Source: Adenophora triphylla var. japonica
Lineage: Eukaryota > Streptophyta > Magnoliopsida > Asterales > Campanulaceae
Assembly (NCBI GenBank): GCA_022495995.1
Contig: JAFEMH010002345.1
Location: 1-64,000, forward strand
Direction: 5' to 3'
Length of the DNA: 64,000 bases
Numbering within the stretch: position 1 is the first letter of the stretch; every line of letters begins with the position of its first letter. A program made the position numbers and the translations under genes. The notes under the pieces were generated by a model. That model was not told the DNA's origin. It did not search any database and saw only the letters and a program-made list of their open reading frames with translations. Positions 32,817 through 43,560 of this stretch are shown here, one piece after another.

Positions 32817-32847
32817 TTGCTTAATGGCTAAAGCCTAACTATGCCCG

Positions 32848-33904
32848 TCAAATTTCATCAAGAGCAATGGCAGTGGAGGGTTTGTCTCCAGGTTTCTTCA
32901 AATTTTTAGCCTTGTCAGCTTCTGACAACTTTCTAACCCTATGTGATCGACGAAGGTTTCGTTGGGAAACTGGATTAGCAGTATGGCCCAAGGGTTTTGC
33001 AGGGGTTAGCTTCCTCTTTTTGGTAGAAGAGGTATCAATAACAGGAGCAGAGGGTAAAACAGAGGTTGGTAGATTAGGATTTTCTGACGCTACTGGAACA
33101 TTCATAGGTTCAAATGTAGGTGATTTAGCGGGTGAAGCTTCCATTGAAGAGCTAGACGAGGATGAGGGGGGAGGAATTTCAGCAAGAAATTTCGATATAA
33201 CTGGATTGCCGGCAAGGGGAGCTTCAGCAATGGCCACAGAAAGGGGTTCAATATCAAGGACGTCTTCCTCACAAATGTTAGACCGATCACTCTAACCGGA
33301 CCGATAGAACCGAATCAGACCAATGAAAACCGGACCAATCCAATAGAATTGGTTTGGTTCTGGTCCCAAATTTATATGAAACTGATTATTTGGGTTGGTC
33401 CTGATTTTTAAAAAATATATATGGTCCTGGACCGAACCCGGACCGGACCGATTATATATATATTATTTTCTCAGTCTCTACCTTCAATCTACTCGTATTT
33501 TCAATCTTCTTACAATTTTGCATCTGAATTTAGTTATTAGGGTCTAAATCATGTTTATGTTTTTCTCTTTTGTTCCTCTATTTCAGTTAATTTTCTGTAT
33601 GTCTGAATATTTTTATTTGAACTTTGTTTATGTAATCGCCCAATATTTTGATTTCATGAAAAAAATAGTTGTTGCATATTTTATCTTTACAAAAAATATA
33701 TAGTAGTGTAACTTGTGGAACCGATGAAACCGGACATGGACCGAACCATTGAAATCGGACCAATGTGACCGGTCCTGTAATGTAATGGTCTGGTCCTGGT
33801 CCTGAATTTAGGCAGAACCGAACAATTGGTCCGATCCTGTTTTTTTGAAATTTTGATAAAATTCGGACTAATCCGGACCGTGAACACCCCTAGTGATCGG
33901 CCAT
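32848..33904 (-). pseudogene. Third ORF downstream of copia pol, split by a hAT-like insertion
   Basis: The minus-strand ATG at 33,904 opens a frame that is cut after four codons by the hAT-like insertion (33,291-33,893), then resumes at about 33,290 and runs to a stop at 32,848. The protein is rich in Pro and Ser, with a serine run (about 33,145) and a basic NLRRSHRVRK motif near its end. It lies over 1 kb downstream of RNase H on the same strand, where SIRE-type elements carry an additional, sometimes called env-like, ORF. I see no signal peptide or membrane segment, so the family assignment is positional inference. The plus-strand frame over it is a shadow. Confidence 0.5.
33291..33893. 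mobile_element. hAT-like non-autonomous element with GGACCG subterminal repeats
   Basis: The right end reads TGAACACCCCTAG, the inverted form of CTAGGGGTGTTCA common at hAT-type ends. The left end (CTAACCGGACCGATAGAACC) is diverged. Both subterminal zones repeat ACCGGACC, CCGGACCGAAC and GGTCCTGGTCC. About 600 bp, no transposase. It sits in the centre of a palindrome: CCGATCACT to its left and AGTGATCGG to its right. Confidence 0.6.
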
Positions 33905-35009
33905 TTAAACTGTAAAAAGGTGTTAGGTTGAACAGTGCAAAAGAATTAATTGCAATGTGTGTGATTGTGTGCAAAAACAATGGAAGAACAAGGGGTTTAG
34001 CAAAGGGTTTATGGGGGAAGTGACGGATGTGAGCCCTAATAAATACTCACAACTCTCCCTTTCCAATTTAAACAAGAATCCTTTTCCTAAAAGGTCTCAC
34101 ACATCCTAAATACCTTAGAAGTCCTCCAACGGCTAGAACCCTTTGAGATCACCACACACAACAACCTTCGAAATATAAGGGGATTAAAATAAACAAGATT
34201 TTGATAGATTTTTATGAAAACAAAAATAAGTCAGTCATATCTCTTTCAAAAACAGAATCCCTTTCAAAATTGTTCAACCTTTTCAAATAAGGATTGATAC
34301 ACACCTTTCTTTTTCATATGAGATTTTGGAAAACAAAAACTTGTTAAATTAAGGAGTAAATTAAGAATGAAAATAAATTAACTAGCATATTTACAAAGCA
34401 CCTATATGACCTAAAAATGCAGTATGCCTAGCATGATGCAAACACACATGTGAAGGAAAGATCTCAGATTATGGTTGTGGCATAGAATGTGAGTCACATT
34501 AGGGGACACATTTAGATCACAAAAAGTCAATGAACAATAATCCAATCTGCACAGCCTATAGGATGCATCCACCAATTTTTTGTTGTGAATTTTTGCATTG
34601 TGAGTAGCTTTCACTTTACTTTGATCCCAAAGATAGCCCTTTTTCCCAATGATCTTGTCAAGTTTGATTTCAAGATTTCTTATGATAATCACTTGATCAC
34701 AATGGTCTGGCTTCATACTAAGGGTGAAGCAGATGTTTCTCACTTATATTTTTTTTTCTTTTATAGCACCCACTGTGAGATACCTAGGAAGGTTATATCA
34801 AGTCATCAAAAGATGACATGAACAGGAAGTGCTCACAATTAAGTGATCAAAAATAATGTCAAAGATGAAGACTCACAAGTGATCACACTGAGAAATTTCG
34901 TGCTAATGCATGATTTTTTTTTTTTTAATTTTTTTTTTTGATTTTTTTTTCCAGTTAATCTAATGTACAGATGTGTTAGAGAATGTGAGACACATTTGTG
35001 CTCACAACC
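33905..35009 (-). other. Spacer between RNase H and the third ORF of the copia element
   Basis: No conserved domain on either strand. The minus-strand frame 34,411-34,743 is open but unrecognised. A T-rich tract occupies 34,913-34,950. The phrase GATGTGAG/CTCACA recurs in this region and in the 5' LTR, but longer matches were not seen. Confidence 0.45.
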
Positions 35010-36336
35010 TTAGATATCACACAAACCAAGAGACTTCCTCAAGGAGGAAAATCTCTCCAAATCTAATGCCTTTGTAAATATATCAGCCAATTGATTTTCA
35101 GTCCCAACAAATTTCAGACACACAGTTTTTTGTTCTACAAGATCCCTAATGAAATGATGTCTAATATCAATGTGTTTTGTTCTAGAATGTTGGACAGGAT
35201 TTTTAGATATGTCCAAGGCACTTTTGTTGTCACAAAAAGCAGTCAAAATTTTGCTATTTAATCCATAATCTTTCAACATTTGATTCATCCAAAGCAGTTG
35301 TGTGCAGCAACTTCCAAGGGCTACATATTCAGCCTCAGCAGTGGATAAGGACACATAATTCTGCTTCCTACTACCAAGACACAAGGTTATTTCCTAGGTA
35401 GAAACATTCACCTGTGGTACTTTTTCTATCATCACTATTTCCAGCCCAATCAGAATTTGTATAGCCAATCAAATTGGTGTTTGTCTCTTTAGAATAATGC
35501 AACCCTAGGTTCACAGTCTCACTCACATATCTAATGATTCTTTTCAAGGCTTTAAGATGAGACACCTTTGGGTTAGCTTGATATCTTGCACAGAGACACA
35601 CATTATACATTATGTCAGGCTTACTTGCAGTGAGATAAAGCAGGCTTCCAATCATGCTTCTGTACAGGATTTGGTCAACACTCTCACCATCAGAATCATG
35701 ACTTAGCTTTTGGGAATATCCCATTGGTGTTCTTTGATGTGAAGAGTGTTCAAGTTCAAACTTTTTCAGAAGGTTCTTGGCATACTTAGACTGAGAGATG
35801 AACATGCCATTTTTGAATTGTTTTATTTGTAATCCCAAGAAATAATTCAACTCACCTACCATACTCATCTCAAATGTGGAAGTCATGCTATCCACAAATT
35901 CAGCAAGCATAGGGTCAGAATTTGACCCAAACACAATATCATCCACATAGATTTGTGCTACAAGAATCTCCTTTTTGTTTTTCCTCACAAATAATGTTTT
36001 GTCAACCTCACCTCTCTTGAATCCTAGGTGAAGCAAATGGTCAGTCAACCTACCATACCAAGCTCTAGGGGCTTGCTTTAGCCCATACAAAGCTTTCTTC
36101 AGCTTATACACATGGTTAGGATACTTGGAGTCCACAAAGTCTTTAGGTTGTTCAACATAGGCTTCCTCATTTAATATCCCATTTAAAAAGACACTCTTAA
36201 CATCCATTTGATGAAGAGTAATCTTGAGATAACAAGCAATGGCTAATAAAAGCCTAATGGACTCAATCCTTGCAACAGGAGCAAATGTCTCCTCAAAATC
36301 AACTTCCTCAATTTGAATGTAACCTTGAGCAACCAA
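35010..36336 (-). pseudogene. Copia reverse transcriptase and RNase H
   Basis: RT (36,336-35,371) shows FEETFAPVARIESIRLLLAI, QMDVKSVFLNG, KLKKALYGLKQAPRAWY, and the catalytic IYVDDIVFGS with YVDD at 35,949-35,938. After SKPDIMYNV and SDWAGNSDDRKSTTG, the frame shifts by one base near 35,375-35,384. RNase H continues in the next frame with LSTAEAEYVALG, FCDNKSALDISKNPVQHSRT and KHIDIRHHFIRDLV, ending at 35,010. RT copies element RNA into DNA; RNase H removes the template. The frameshift separates the two domains. Confidence 0.9.
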
Positions 36337-36363
36337 CCTAGCTTTATTTCAAATGATCATACC

Positions 36364-36660
36364 TTACTCATCAGTTTTGTTTTTGAAAATCCATTTGGTT
36401 CCTATGACATTTCCATGTGAGGGTCTAGGGACAAGAGTCCAAACCTCATTCTTTTCAAATTGAATCAACTCATCTTGCATAGCAAGAATCCAGTCAGCAT
36501 CTTTCAATGCTTCAGCAATATTCTTAGGTTCAATCTTAGAAATAAAACAACAAAAGCTTACCTGGGAGTATGCTGAGGAGCAACTCCATAAACCAGCCAT
36601 CTTTCTATCTTCCACTTTGTCCTTTTGTCTAGTTTTCACTTGAGCATGCACATCTTCCAC
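36364..36660 (-). pseudogene. Start of copia RT region, cut by stops
   Basis: Contains DADWILAMQDELIQFEKNEV and WTLVPRPSHGNVIGTKWIFK, the usual entry to the copia RT domain. A stop at 36,364 interrupts it 27 bases before the next open frame (36,336), so RT is broken at its N-terminal side. Confidence 0.85.
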
Positions 36661-36663
36661 AAC

Positions 36664-37662
36664 TTATGAAGTGGGGTAGTTTTTCTGGATTTTAGAAGAA
36701 ATATCCTTTGATCTATTCACACACCCATCCACATTGTCTTCTTGAGCATCATCCTGATCAGATTCAGAGAAACTGTCCTCAGTTACAGGATTTTGAGTGG
36801 ATGTGGGAGCAGATGTGGGTTCAGATGTGGATGCAGATGTGTCCACATCCTTGGTTACATCTTCAGCAAGTTTTTCAGCACTAGAAGTTTCTGTTGGTTT
36901 TTCAGCACCTGTTTCTTCATCCTTCCAGTCCAGTAAGCAATCTGAAACATCATGCTCAGCAGTCTTGAGGTTAAGATCAAGTGAGTCATCAAAAATAACA
37001 TTAGCAGATTCCATAATGGTCTTAGTTTTGAGATTAAAAATTCTGTAAGCTCTACTATTAGTGGAATAGCCCATGAAAATTGCTTTATCACTCTTTGAAT
37101 CAAATTTGGACAAATATTCTCTGTCATTAAGAATGTAGCAAATGCACCCAAACACATGAAAGTACTTCACTGTGGGTTTCTTTCCAAGAAGGATTTGATA
37201 TGGAGTGACAATGCTATCAATCCTAAGAAACACTCTTTTGCCAATGTGACAAGCAGTGTTTAAAGCTTCTGCCCAAAATTTCTTGGACAGGTTTTTAGAA
37301 CTTAACATAACCCTATCCATTTCATGCAAAGTTCTATTCTTTCTTTCAGCAATTCCATTTTACTGTGGAGTGATTGGTGCAGAAAACTCATGTGTGATTC
37401 CCTTAGAATTGCAAAAATTAGTAAACATTTGATTCTCATATTCAGTGTCATGGTCAGACCTAATCCTCACAGTCTTAAGACCATAAAGATTTCTAACCCT
37501 TTTGTACCAATTCTTGAATTCTCCAATTATTTCAGATTTTTCCCTTAAGAACATTACCCACGTGTACCTAGAATAATCATCAACACACACAAAGGCATAC
37601 TTTTTCCTACCAAAGCTTTCTACTTCAATAGGTCCCATTAAATCAGTGTGAATCAGCTCCAA
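36664..37662 (-). pseudogene. Copia integrase
   Basis: From 37,662: MELIHTDLMGP (first catalytic Asp), YAFVCVDDYSRYTWV, RIRSDHDTEYENQMF (second Asp, where the usual GTE is DTE), then a TAA stop at 37,360-37,362 in the conserved QQNGIAERKNRT motif, where CAA is expected. The frame continues from NGIAERKNRTLHEMDRVML through the C-terminal linker rich in Ser, Thr and acidic residues to 36,664. The single nonsense change removes the catalytic Glu segment. Confidence 0.88.
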
Positions 37663-37722
37663 GCACCTAGATGTGGAGCACTGTTGGACCTTTTTATGTG
37701 ATGCTTTTGTTTGCTTTCCCTT

Positions 37723-38289
37723 TTAACATGAACCACAGATATCAGGGTTCTTGAAGTTCAGTTTAGGGAGGTCTTTAATAGCTTTAAACCTTTGAAGTTC
37801 TTCCAGAGTTCTACAGCTAGCTTGCCCTAATTTTTGGTGCCATAGATTGACATCATTAGCTTTTGAGCTTAGGCAAGAAAGATTATAACCAAATTGGTAA
37901 CAATTGTCAGCAGATCTAGGACCAGTAAACACACATTTATTGTCTTTATCAAACACTTCACACAAGTGTTTATCAAACTTCACATAAAGGTCATCATCAC
38001 ACAGTTGACTGATGCTTATCACGTTGGCTTTTAAGCCTTCCACATGGTACACATTGTGCAATTTTGGGAGACCCTTGACATTTAGGGTTCCTTTCCCAAC
38101 AATCTTTCCTTGAGCACCTCCACCAAAGTTCACTTTCCCCCCCCCCCCACTAATTAATTGATAGTCAAGGAGAACATCTTGATTCCTAGTCATGTGCCTA
38201 GAGCACCCACTATCAAAATACCAAGAGCCAGACACAGTACTCTTGAGGGAAGAGTAAACAACATTGCAGGTGGCACTTGGTTTGGCCAC
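37723..38289 (-). pseudogene. Copia protease and pre-integrase domain
   Basis: GSWYFDSGCSRHMT (38,226-38,185) has the active-site DSG of the retropepsin. LWHQKLGQASCRTLEEL follows, as in the GAG-pre-integrase region, and the frame ends at a CGSC motif of the integrase zinc-binding domain with a stop at 37,723. A run of twelve C at about 38,138-38,149 on the plus strand encodes a glycine run. The protease would cut the polyprotein. Confidence 0.85.
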
Positions 38290-38292
38290 CCA

Positions 38293-40069
38293 CTATTTTA
38301 CAGCTTTCTTTTTGGGTTGCAGAGGTCTCAGATTATCAGGATGTGTGTTCGGATGTGCATACATCTTTTCACAGATCTGAGGCTGATTGAAATAACCAGA
38401 CTTTTTGTCAGCCTTGAGTTTGTAACAGAAGGGTCTAATGTGACCAGGAGCAAGACAATAGTGGCAGATGTAGTGCCTCTTCCTTGATCTTTTCTCACTC
38501 AAAAGGAATTTTTCTTTAAAAATTGGTTTTTCCACAATAGAAGACTCACATCCCTCCTTTACAAAATTACTTTTTTCAAAGCCCAAACCAGTTTTGTTAA
38601 GCTGACTAATAGAAATAGCTTCATCAAGTTTCATTTTACTTTTGTTTAACTTGGTAAAAGTACTTTTAGCTTTTTCACACTCACTTTTGAATTTTTCAAG
38701 CTCAACTTCTCTTTTGGTTACAAGGACTTCAAGTTTGGCAATGGTATCTTTTTGAACATCATTTTCCTTTGAAAGTATAACTTTTTCATCTTCACAAGCA
38801 GCCAATTTATCAGAAAGAGATTTATTTACCTTAACAAGTAACTCAATCTTGTCCATTCTCTTCATCCAATCTGAGCGCAGCTCCTTGTATATTGCTAAAA
38901 GTTCCTCATAGGGAATGTCCCTATCTTCATCTTCAGAATCTCCTTTTACTGTGAAACAATTCAGCATTAGGTCAGATGTGACACCAGATGTGTTCACATC
39001 TGAGACCACATCCAAGGATTTTTCAGGAACTCCATCTTCTATATCTGCATAAAAGGCATTAAACACAGAATGACAATTGATAATAGACATGTTAGCCACT
39101 TCATCTTCATCCTCACTGTCACTAAGGGTAGCAGTTAAGCTCATTCCCTTCTTTTTAAGTGTGTTAGCACACTCATTGGCATAATGACCAAAGCCACGAC
39201 ATGCCCTACATTGAACAGACTCAGAGGATTTTTTTATTTCCAAAGCTTGGTTTCTTGAATTCATTCTCAGTGCTAGGTTTTGACTTTTCAGCAGCACTGG
39301 GAGTAGGTCTATTTGGAAACTTACTCATCCTTTTGTTTTTCAATATGGAACTAAATTTCTTTGAAATAAGGGCCACATCCTCTTCTTCAAGATTTGACTT
39401 GTCAATCTCAGAGGATAATTCCACAATTTCTTTTGGAAGTGCAGCAGCACTTTTGAGAGCAAGACTGAGAGATTTGTTCTTTTTCTGAGCTTCAAGGTTT
39501 AGCTCAAATACAGTCAAAATACCTACGATTTTGTCTAGACCTACGGTATTGGTGTCATTTGTTTCCTCAATCACAACCACTTTTATGTTGAACCTCTCAG
39601 GTAAGGTCCTTAAAATCTTACTTACAAGTCTTGCATTGGAGATTGATTCTCCCAGACTTGTACACTCATTTGAAATCTCATGAATTTTTGTAGCATATGA
39701 CACAATGTCCTCAGTTTCTTCCATTCGAAGTAACTCAAACCTATTCATTAAAATTCTAAGCCTAGTAGCTTTTACACTTGGTGCACCCTCACATTGTGTT
39801 TGCAGGATATCCCAAGCAGCTTTGGCTAAATTCTCATTAGTGATAAGCTTGTACATATTCCCAGAAACATGGCTGGAAATAGTACCCATTGCTTTAGAAT
39901 TATAGTTAGCCAAATGTATTTCTTCAAGAGTCCATTGATCTTCAGGTTTTCTTTCAAAAATTGACTCACCAACACCAGATGCAGGCTTCTTCTCCACAGT
40001 TGGAGGTTGCCATGCAACAAGGATACACATCCAAGCCCTTTCATCAATACTTTTGATGTAATTTCGCAT
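38293..40069 (-). pseudogene. Copia gag with two zinc knuckles
   Basis: The first frame (40,069-39,221) is a UBN2-type gag with WTLEEIHLANYNSKAMGTIS and LRILMNRFELLRMEETEDIV. A second, overlapping frame (39,297-38,293) holds the zinc knuckle CRACRGFGHYANEC, an acidic coiled-coil segment and a second knuckle CHYCLAPGHIRPFC. A frame change near 39,240-39,300 separates them. Two knuckles with a long coiled coil are usual in SIRE/Maximus gag. Gag packages element RNA in particles. Confidence 0.88.
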
Positions 40070-40188
40070 CTTAGATTTTCAAAGAGAATAATTGGTGCCA
40101 TCCAAGACAGGAGGCCTGTTTTGGTGATTTTGGCATTCCACAATGACTACACTTTCTGGATCAACACTCAGTAATATATCGAGAGTTG

Positions 40189-40200
40189 GCTCTGATACCA
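40189..40200 (-). other. Primer binding site, tRNA-iMet type
   Basis: Minus strand TGGTATCAGAGC, complementary to the 3' end of initiator tRNA-Met, as in most copia elements. It lies two bases from the LTR end (TTTCA at 40,203). Confidence 0.9.
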
Positions 40201-40202
40201 AT

Positions 40203-40950
40203 TGAAAGTTTTGTGTAGCTAGGAAGCTTCAATCAACTCAACAGTTCACGGATGTGAGTACAGATGTGTCTCACAACTGTCCACACATCCACAGACAATG
40301 CAGCGGAATAAAACAAATTAAAAACAATAACGCAAGAGTTATATACGCTTACTGATCTTGAGATCAGCAAACTAGGCTTAAGCCCAAAAAACTTTTCACT
40401 ATTAAAACTTTGATGCTTACAAAAATAAGAATAAGTGAAAAACTAAAAGACTAAAATACTAAACGAGTTCTAATCACCTTCTACGACAAGAACACTTCCC
40501 CTTTCCCAAGTAGGACCTATTCTAGTCAGAAGTAAAACAAAGAACTCTATGAAAACCTAGATGTGAGTTAAGGATGTAAGGCACAACCTTCACTCACAAC
40601 CTAAAATCAACAATTTCGAAAACTGTGAAGAACAAGTAATTTTCTCTCTTAAAATTTCGTGTCCTCTCTTGTGCTGGTAGCCTTGTATTTATATGCACCA
40701 TGGAGAAGGTCTTCACGCAATCAATATCTCCTTTTGTGAGATCTCTTTACCTATAAGGAAATACAAATCACACTCACAAAGAAGTAGATTGTTAGTAGGT
40801 TAGTCCTAATATAAAACTATGTACATAAATAAATGATATTTACTTTATTTACAAACTCCTAATCAAAGTAAATTTTTCCATGAAAGTCCCAAATTCTTCT
40901 TACCTTTTTGAAGTATTTCAAAATAAGGAAACAAGAATTTGTTTCCAAAA
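40203..40950 (-). repeat. 5' LTR of the minus-strand copia element (outer edge uncertain)
   Basis: It ends ACTTTCA before the primer site. A TATA box reads GTGCATATAAATACAAGG on the minus strand (40,681-40,699). The phrases ACAGATGTG, CTCACAAC and CACACATCC near the primer site also appear in the element body. The upstream edge could not be fixed because no second LTR copy is available; it must lie before the CACTA-like sequence near 40,970. Confidence 0.55.
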
Positions 40951-40969
40951 AGCTCACGCTTTCAAATTC

Positions 40970-41339
40970 TTCTTATTATTTGCGGCACTTTATATAAAAG
41001 TGCCGAAAATTAACGCACTTTATAATAAGTGTTGAAAATTAGTGACATTTTCCTGGAATTGCCGAAAATCGGCACTTACTAAAAAAAGGTCGATAATTTA
41101 GGCGACACTTATTAAAAAGTGTAAGAAATTAGCGACACTTAATTTAAAAATTTAAAAGTGCTAGAAATAACCGGCACATACTAAAAAGTGTTGAACATTC
41201 AGGCACTTATTAAAAAGTACGTAAAGTATTGGACTTATAATCGTCGAAAATTAGTGACATTTTTTTTAAAAATGTGGCAAATTAACGACATTTATAGAAG
41301 TGTCGTCAAGTGCCGAGAAAAGCCATTTTTGTTGGAGTG
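40970..41339 (-). mobile_element. Truncated CACTA-type transposon end
   Basis: The minus strand from 41,339 begins CACTCCAACAAAAATGGC, close to the plant CACTA terminus CACTACAA with one change. The adjacent 350 bp contains many short subterminal repeats in both orientations (GCGACACTT, GGCACTTACT, AAGTGTCG, AAAGTGC). No opposite end and no transposase are present. Confidence 0.65.
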
Positions 41340-41347
41340 ATTATTTA

Positions 41348-41880
41348 GGCCTCGTTTGTATTTTATTTTCAGCTTTTATTCAGATCTGAATGAGTGGGTG
41401 CATCAGACATAATGCAATTTAGACTGTTTGTTGTTTTTCTCCATTCAGATCTTCAGATCTGAATGCCTCTTATTTTTCACTTAATTTTCAGATGTAAAAC
41501 TATCACTTATTTGCCTCTTAATTGATTTTTTTTTCATATATATCTCTTCCATAAACTCGTAATTTCAAAAATAACCAACCCAAACACTAGATCAATAACC
41601 ATTTATCTCATCTCTCTACTCCATTAAATGTCGTAACATTAATTTCAGATGTGAATTCAGATGAATATTCAAACTGTTTGAGTAATTCAGAAATCAGTAT
41701 TCAGACGCTACCTCTTATCAATTCAGTCAAATTCAGACGTGAAATCAGATTTCAACACTTAACACTTAAAAAAATCAAATACCATCTTAGTGAATCTAAC
41801 ATCTATAAAATCAATAGCTATTACTTCCTCTATATCACAGCAAGTGTAAGAATTGCTAGACTCTGTTAAAATAAGGGATG
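41348..41880 (+). mobile_element. PIF/Harbinger-like MITE fragment
   Basis: TTA at 41,345-41,347 is followed by GGCCTCGTTTGTATTTTATT, a common PIF/Harbinger-type end. The interior repeats CAGATCTGAATG (about 41,390 and 41,455) and ATTCAGA phrases. The matching right end CAAACGAGGCC is missing, so the right boundary is approximate. Confidence 0.45.
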
Positions 41881-42184
41881 ACGTAGAAGCATGTCTTTTT
41901 ATTTTTTTGAGTTCTATGATTAAAATTAATTTGTTATTATGTGAAATATACATAACACTTGTTCATCTTGACTCGATTATACATTTAGAGGAAATAAAAT
42001 GTGACTATATTTGTAGCAGCAGCTCTGTATGCATGACTGGTTCTTTTCTTTCTATATTCTTTCAAAATGTGTATCGCGTTTGTAATTAAGAAAATAGTTT
42101 CGGTGTAACTTAACAAAATGTATAACAAAAGTTTAGCACTGCATTTCAAATATAATTAATAAATCGTGAAGGTTATAACATATA
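41881..42184. other. AT-rich DNA upstream of the tRNA gene
   Basis: No coding frame recognised. CAA triplets near 42,114-42,127 could serve as transcription start region, but nothing decides this. Confidence 0.4.
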
Positions 42185-42266
42185 GTCGCTTTGGCCGAGT
42201 GGTTAAGGCGTGTGCCTGCTAAGTACATGGGGTTTCCCCGCGAGAGTTCGAATCTCTCAGGCGACG
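42185..42266 (+). tRNA. tRNA-Ser (anticodon GCT)
   Basis: An 82-base sequence folds as a class II tRNA. The acceptor stem GTCGCTT pairs with AGGCGAC (one G-T pair), followed by discriminator G. The D region has GGCCGAGTGGTTAAGGC (A box) and the anticodon loop CTGCTAA gives GCT. A long variable arm (TACATGGGGTTTCCCCGC) and GAGTTCGAATCTC (T arm, B box) follow. No intron and no encoded CCA. Short T runs downstream (TTTC, TTTTT at about 42,271) would end polymerase III transcription. It serves AGC/AGT serine codons. Confidence 0.95.
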
Positions 42267-42367
42267 TTTCAATTTTTGGAAAATTTCTGGTTTGTAAGGG
42301 ATTCTCTACTTACACTTACGGGAAATTGCATAAATGATCCTTGTGGTTTGATACATAACCCTATTTT

Positions 42368-43301
42368 CTAGGGGTGTAAGTGGTTTAGCTCAAATCGCGG
42401 TTTGAGATCGAATCGAGCTATACCACGTGGTTTAGCTCGATTTTTAATTTTATGTGGTTTAGCTCGGTTTGAAAAATTCCCAAACCGGTCGGTTCGGTTT
42501 AGCTTGCGGTCTGAGTGCACCAAGCCGAACCGAGCTAAACCGTTGAAGCCGTTAAACCGAGCTATGGAACCGAACCGTCAAACCGAGCTATGAAATCGAG
42601 CTATCAAGCCGAGCTATGGAACCGAGGGAGTATTCATCTAGTACTCTGTAAAGATGCTTGAACTTGGAGTGTCTTTACTGTTCAGCAGTTCAATGTGATG
42701 ATTCAGCGAGGGTCATAATGGCACTCTCCATGGCTGTGCTAACTGAAAAGACCACACTTCAAAAGAAATATAGTTCTCCTCTTTAATGCATAACTTCCAT
42801 CTTGTGCATCCAATGCTTTATTTGTTTGTCAATATTGTTCTGAGTAACTAAGGAATATGCACACATAAGCCAAGGATATTCATGCATAACTTCCATCTTG
42901 TGCATCCAATGCTTGATGTTTTGCTATTTATCAACCATCAATATTGGTATGAGTAATTAAGGAATATGCTGGAACATAAACCGAGGATCTTCATGCATCT
43001 TCTTTGCATCCAATGGTTTATATTCTTGCTAATGATCAATTCATCAAAATTGTTTCAAAGTAATTAAGTTGTTGGTTTGAAATGTGGTTTGGACCGCGGT
43101 TTGAACCGTGGTTTGAACCGCGGTCTGAACCGTATAATCAAACCGCGGTTTAGACCGAGCTAAACCGAACCATGGCGGTTTAGCTTAGCTCGGTTTGAAG
43201 TTTTTTGTGGTTTAGCTCGGTTTGAAATTTCTCCAAACCGATACTAGCGATTTAGCTCCAAAATTTCCCAAAACCGAGCTAAATCGAACCGTTTACACAT
43301 G
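42368..43301. mobile_element. hAT-like non-autonomous element with GGTTTAGCTCGG repeats
   Basis: The left end CTAGGGGTGTAAGTGGTTTA and the diverged right end (GAACCGTTTACAC) frame 930 bp. Both subterminal zones contain many copies of GGTTTAGCTCGGTTTGAA or its complement AAACCGAGCTAAACC. The centre (42,787-43,090) is a tandem repeat of about 100 bp, three copies, each starting near TGCATAACTTCC / TGCATCTTC. No transposase. Confidence 0.6.
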
Positions 43302-43557
43302 TGGGGTTTATAAGGAAAACACAATTAATGAAGTGTTGCTATTTGCAAATTCAGTAATTTTATTTTGATTTTTGAGAAGGTTAATAAAATCGTCCGTGTC
43401 AATTTTAAAATCGATCTCAGGGTCCCCATTTTAAGGGGCCCATTTTCTTAATTATACTATAACATTTGTCTCAAAATAAATAACCAAAAACTATTTATTT
43501 AAATATGCTCTTTATTAAAAGTAAATTTTAAAAATATTCAAACATTCATTTTGAGAT
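43302..43557. other. Intergenic DNA between two transposons
   Basis: AT-rich; no gene or repeat end recognised. Confidence 0.45.
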
Positions 43558-43560
43558 TAA

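Larger units (their letters stand above)
32817..40950 (-). mobile_element. SIRE/Maximus-type Ty1/copia retrotransposon, 3' LTR not found
   Basis: On the minus strand: 5' LTR from about 40,203 upward, tRNA-iMet primer site 40,189-40,200, large gag with two zinc knuckles, protease, integrase, RT and RNase H down to 35,010, and a third ORF further downstream. This order and the large gag are typical of SIRE/Maximus copia elements. No second LTR matching the first was found at 33-35 kb. Pol has several stops and frame changes, so it is not autonomous. Confidence 0.85.

Noticed and set aside
32867..33295. Plus-strand frame of 142 codons
   Set aside because: Opposite strand of the copia third ORF, which has better composition (Ser/Pro-rich with basic motif) and correct position.
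33905..35009. 3' LTR of the minus-strand copia element
   Set aside because: No stretch matches the 5' LTR at 40,203 and upward; only short GTGAG/CACAAC phrases recur.
38138..38149. Run of twelve C as an assembly gap or frameshift point in copia protease
   Set aside because: The protease frame stays open through it as glycines, so no lesion is needed, though the run length may be miscounted.
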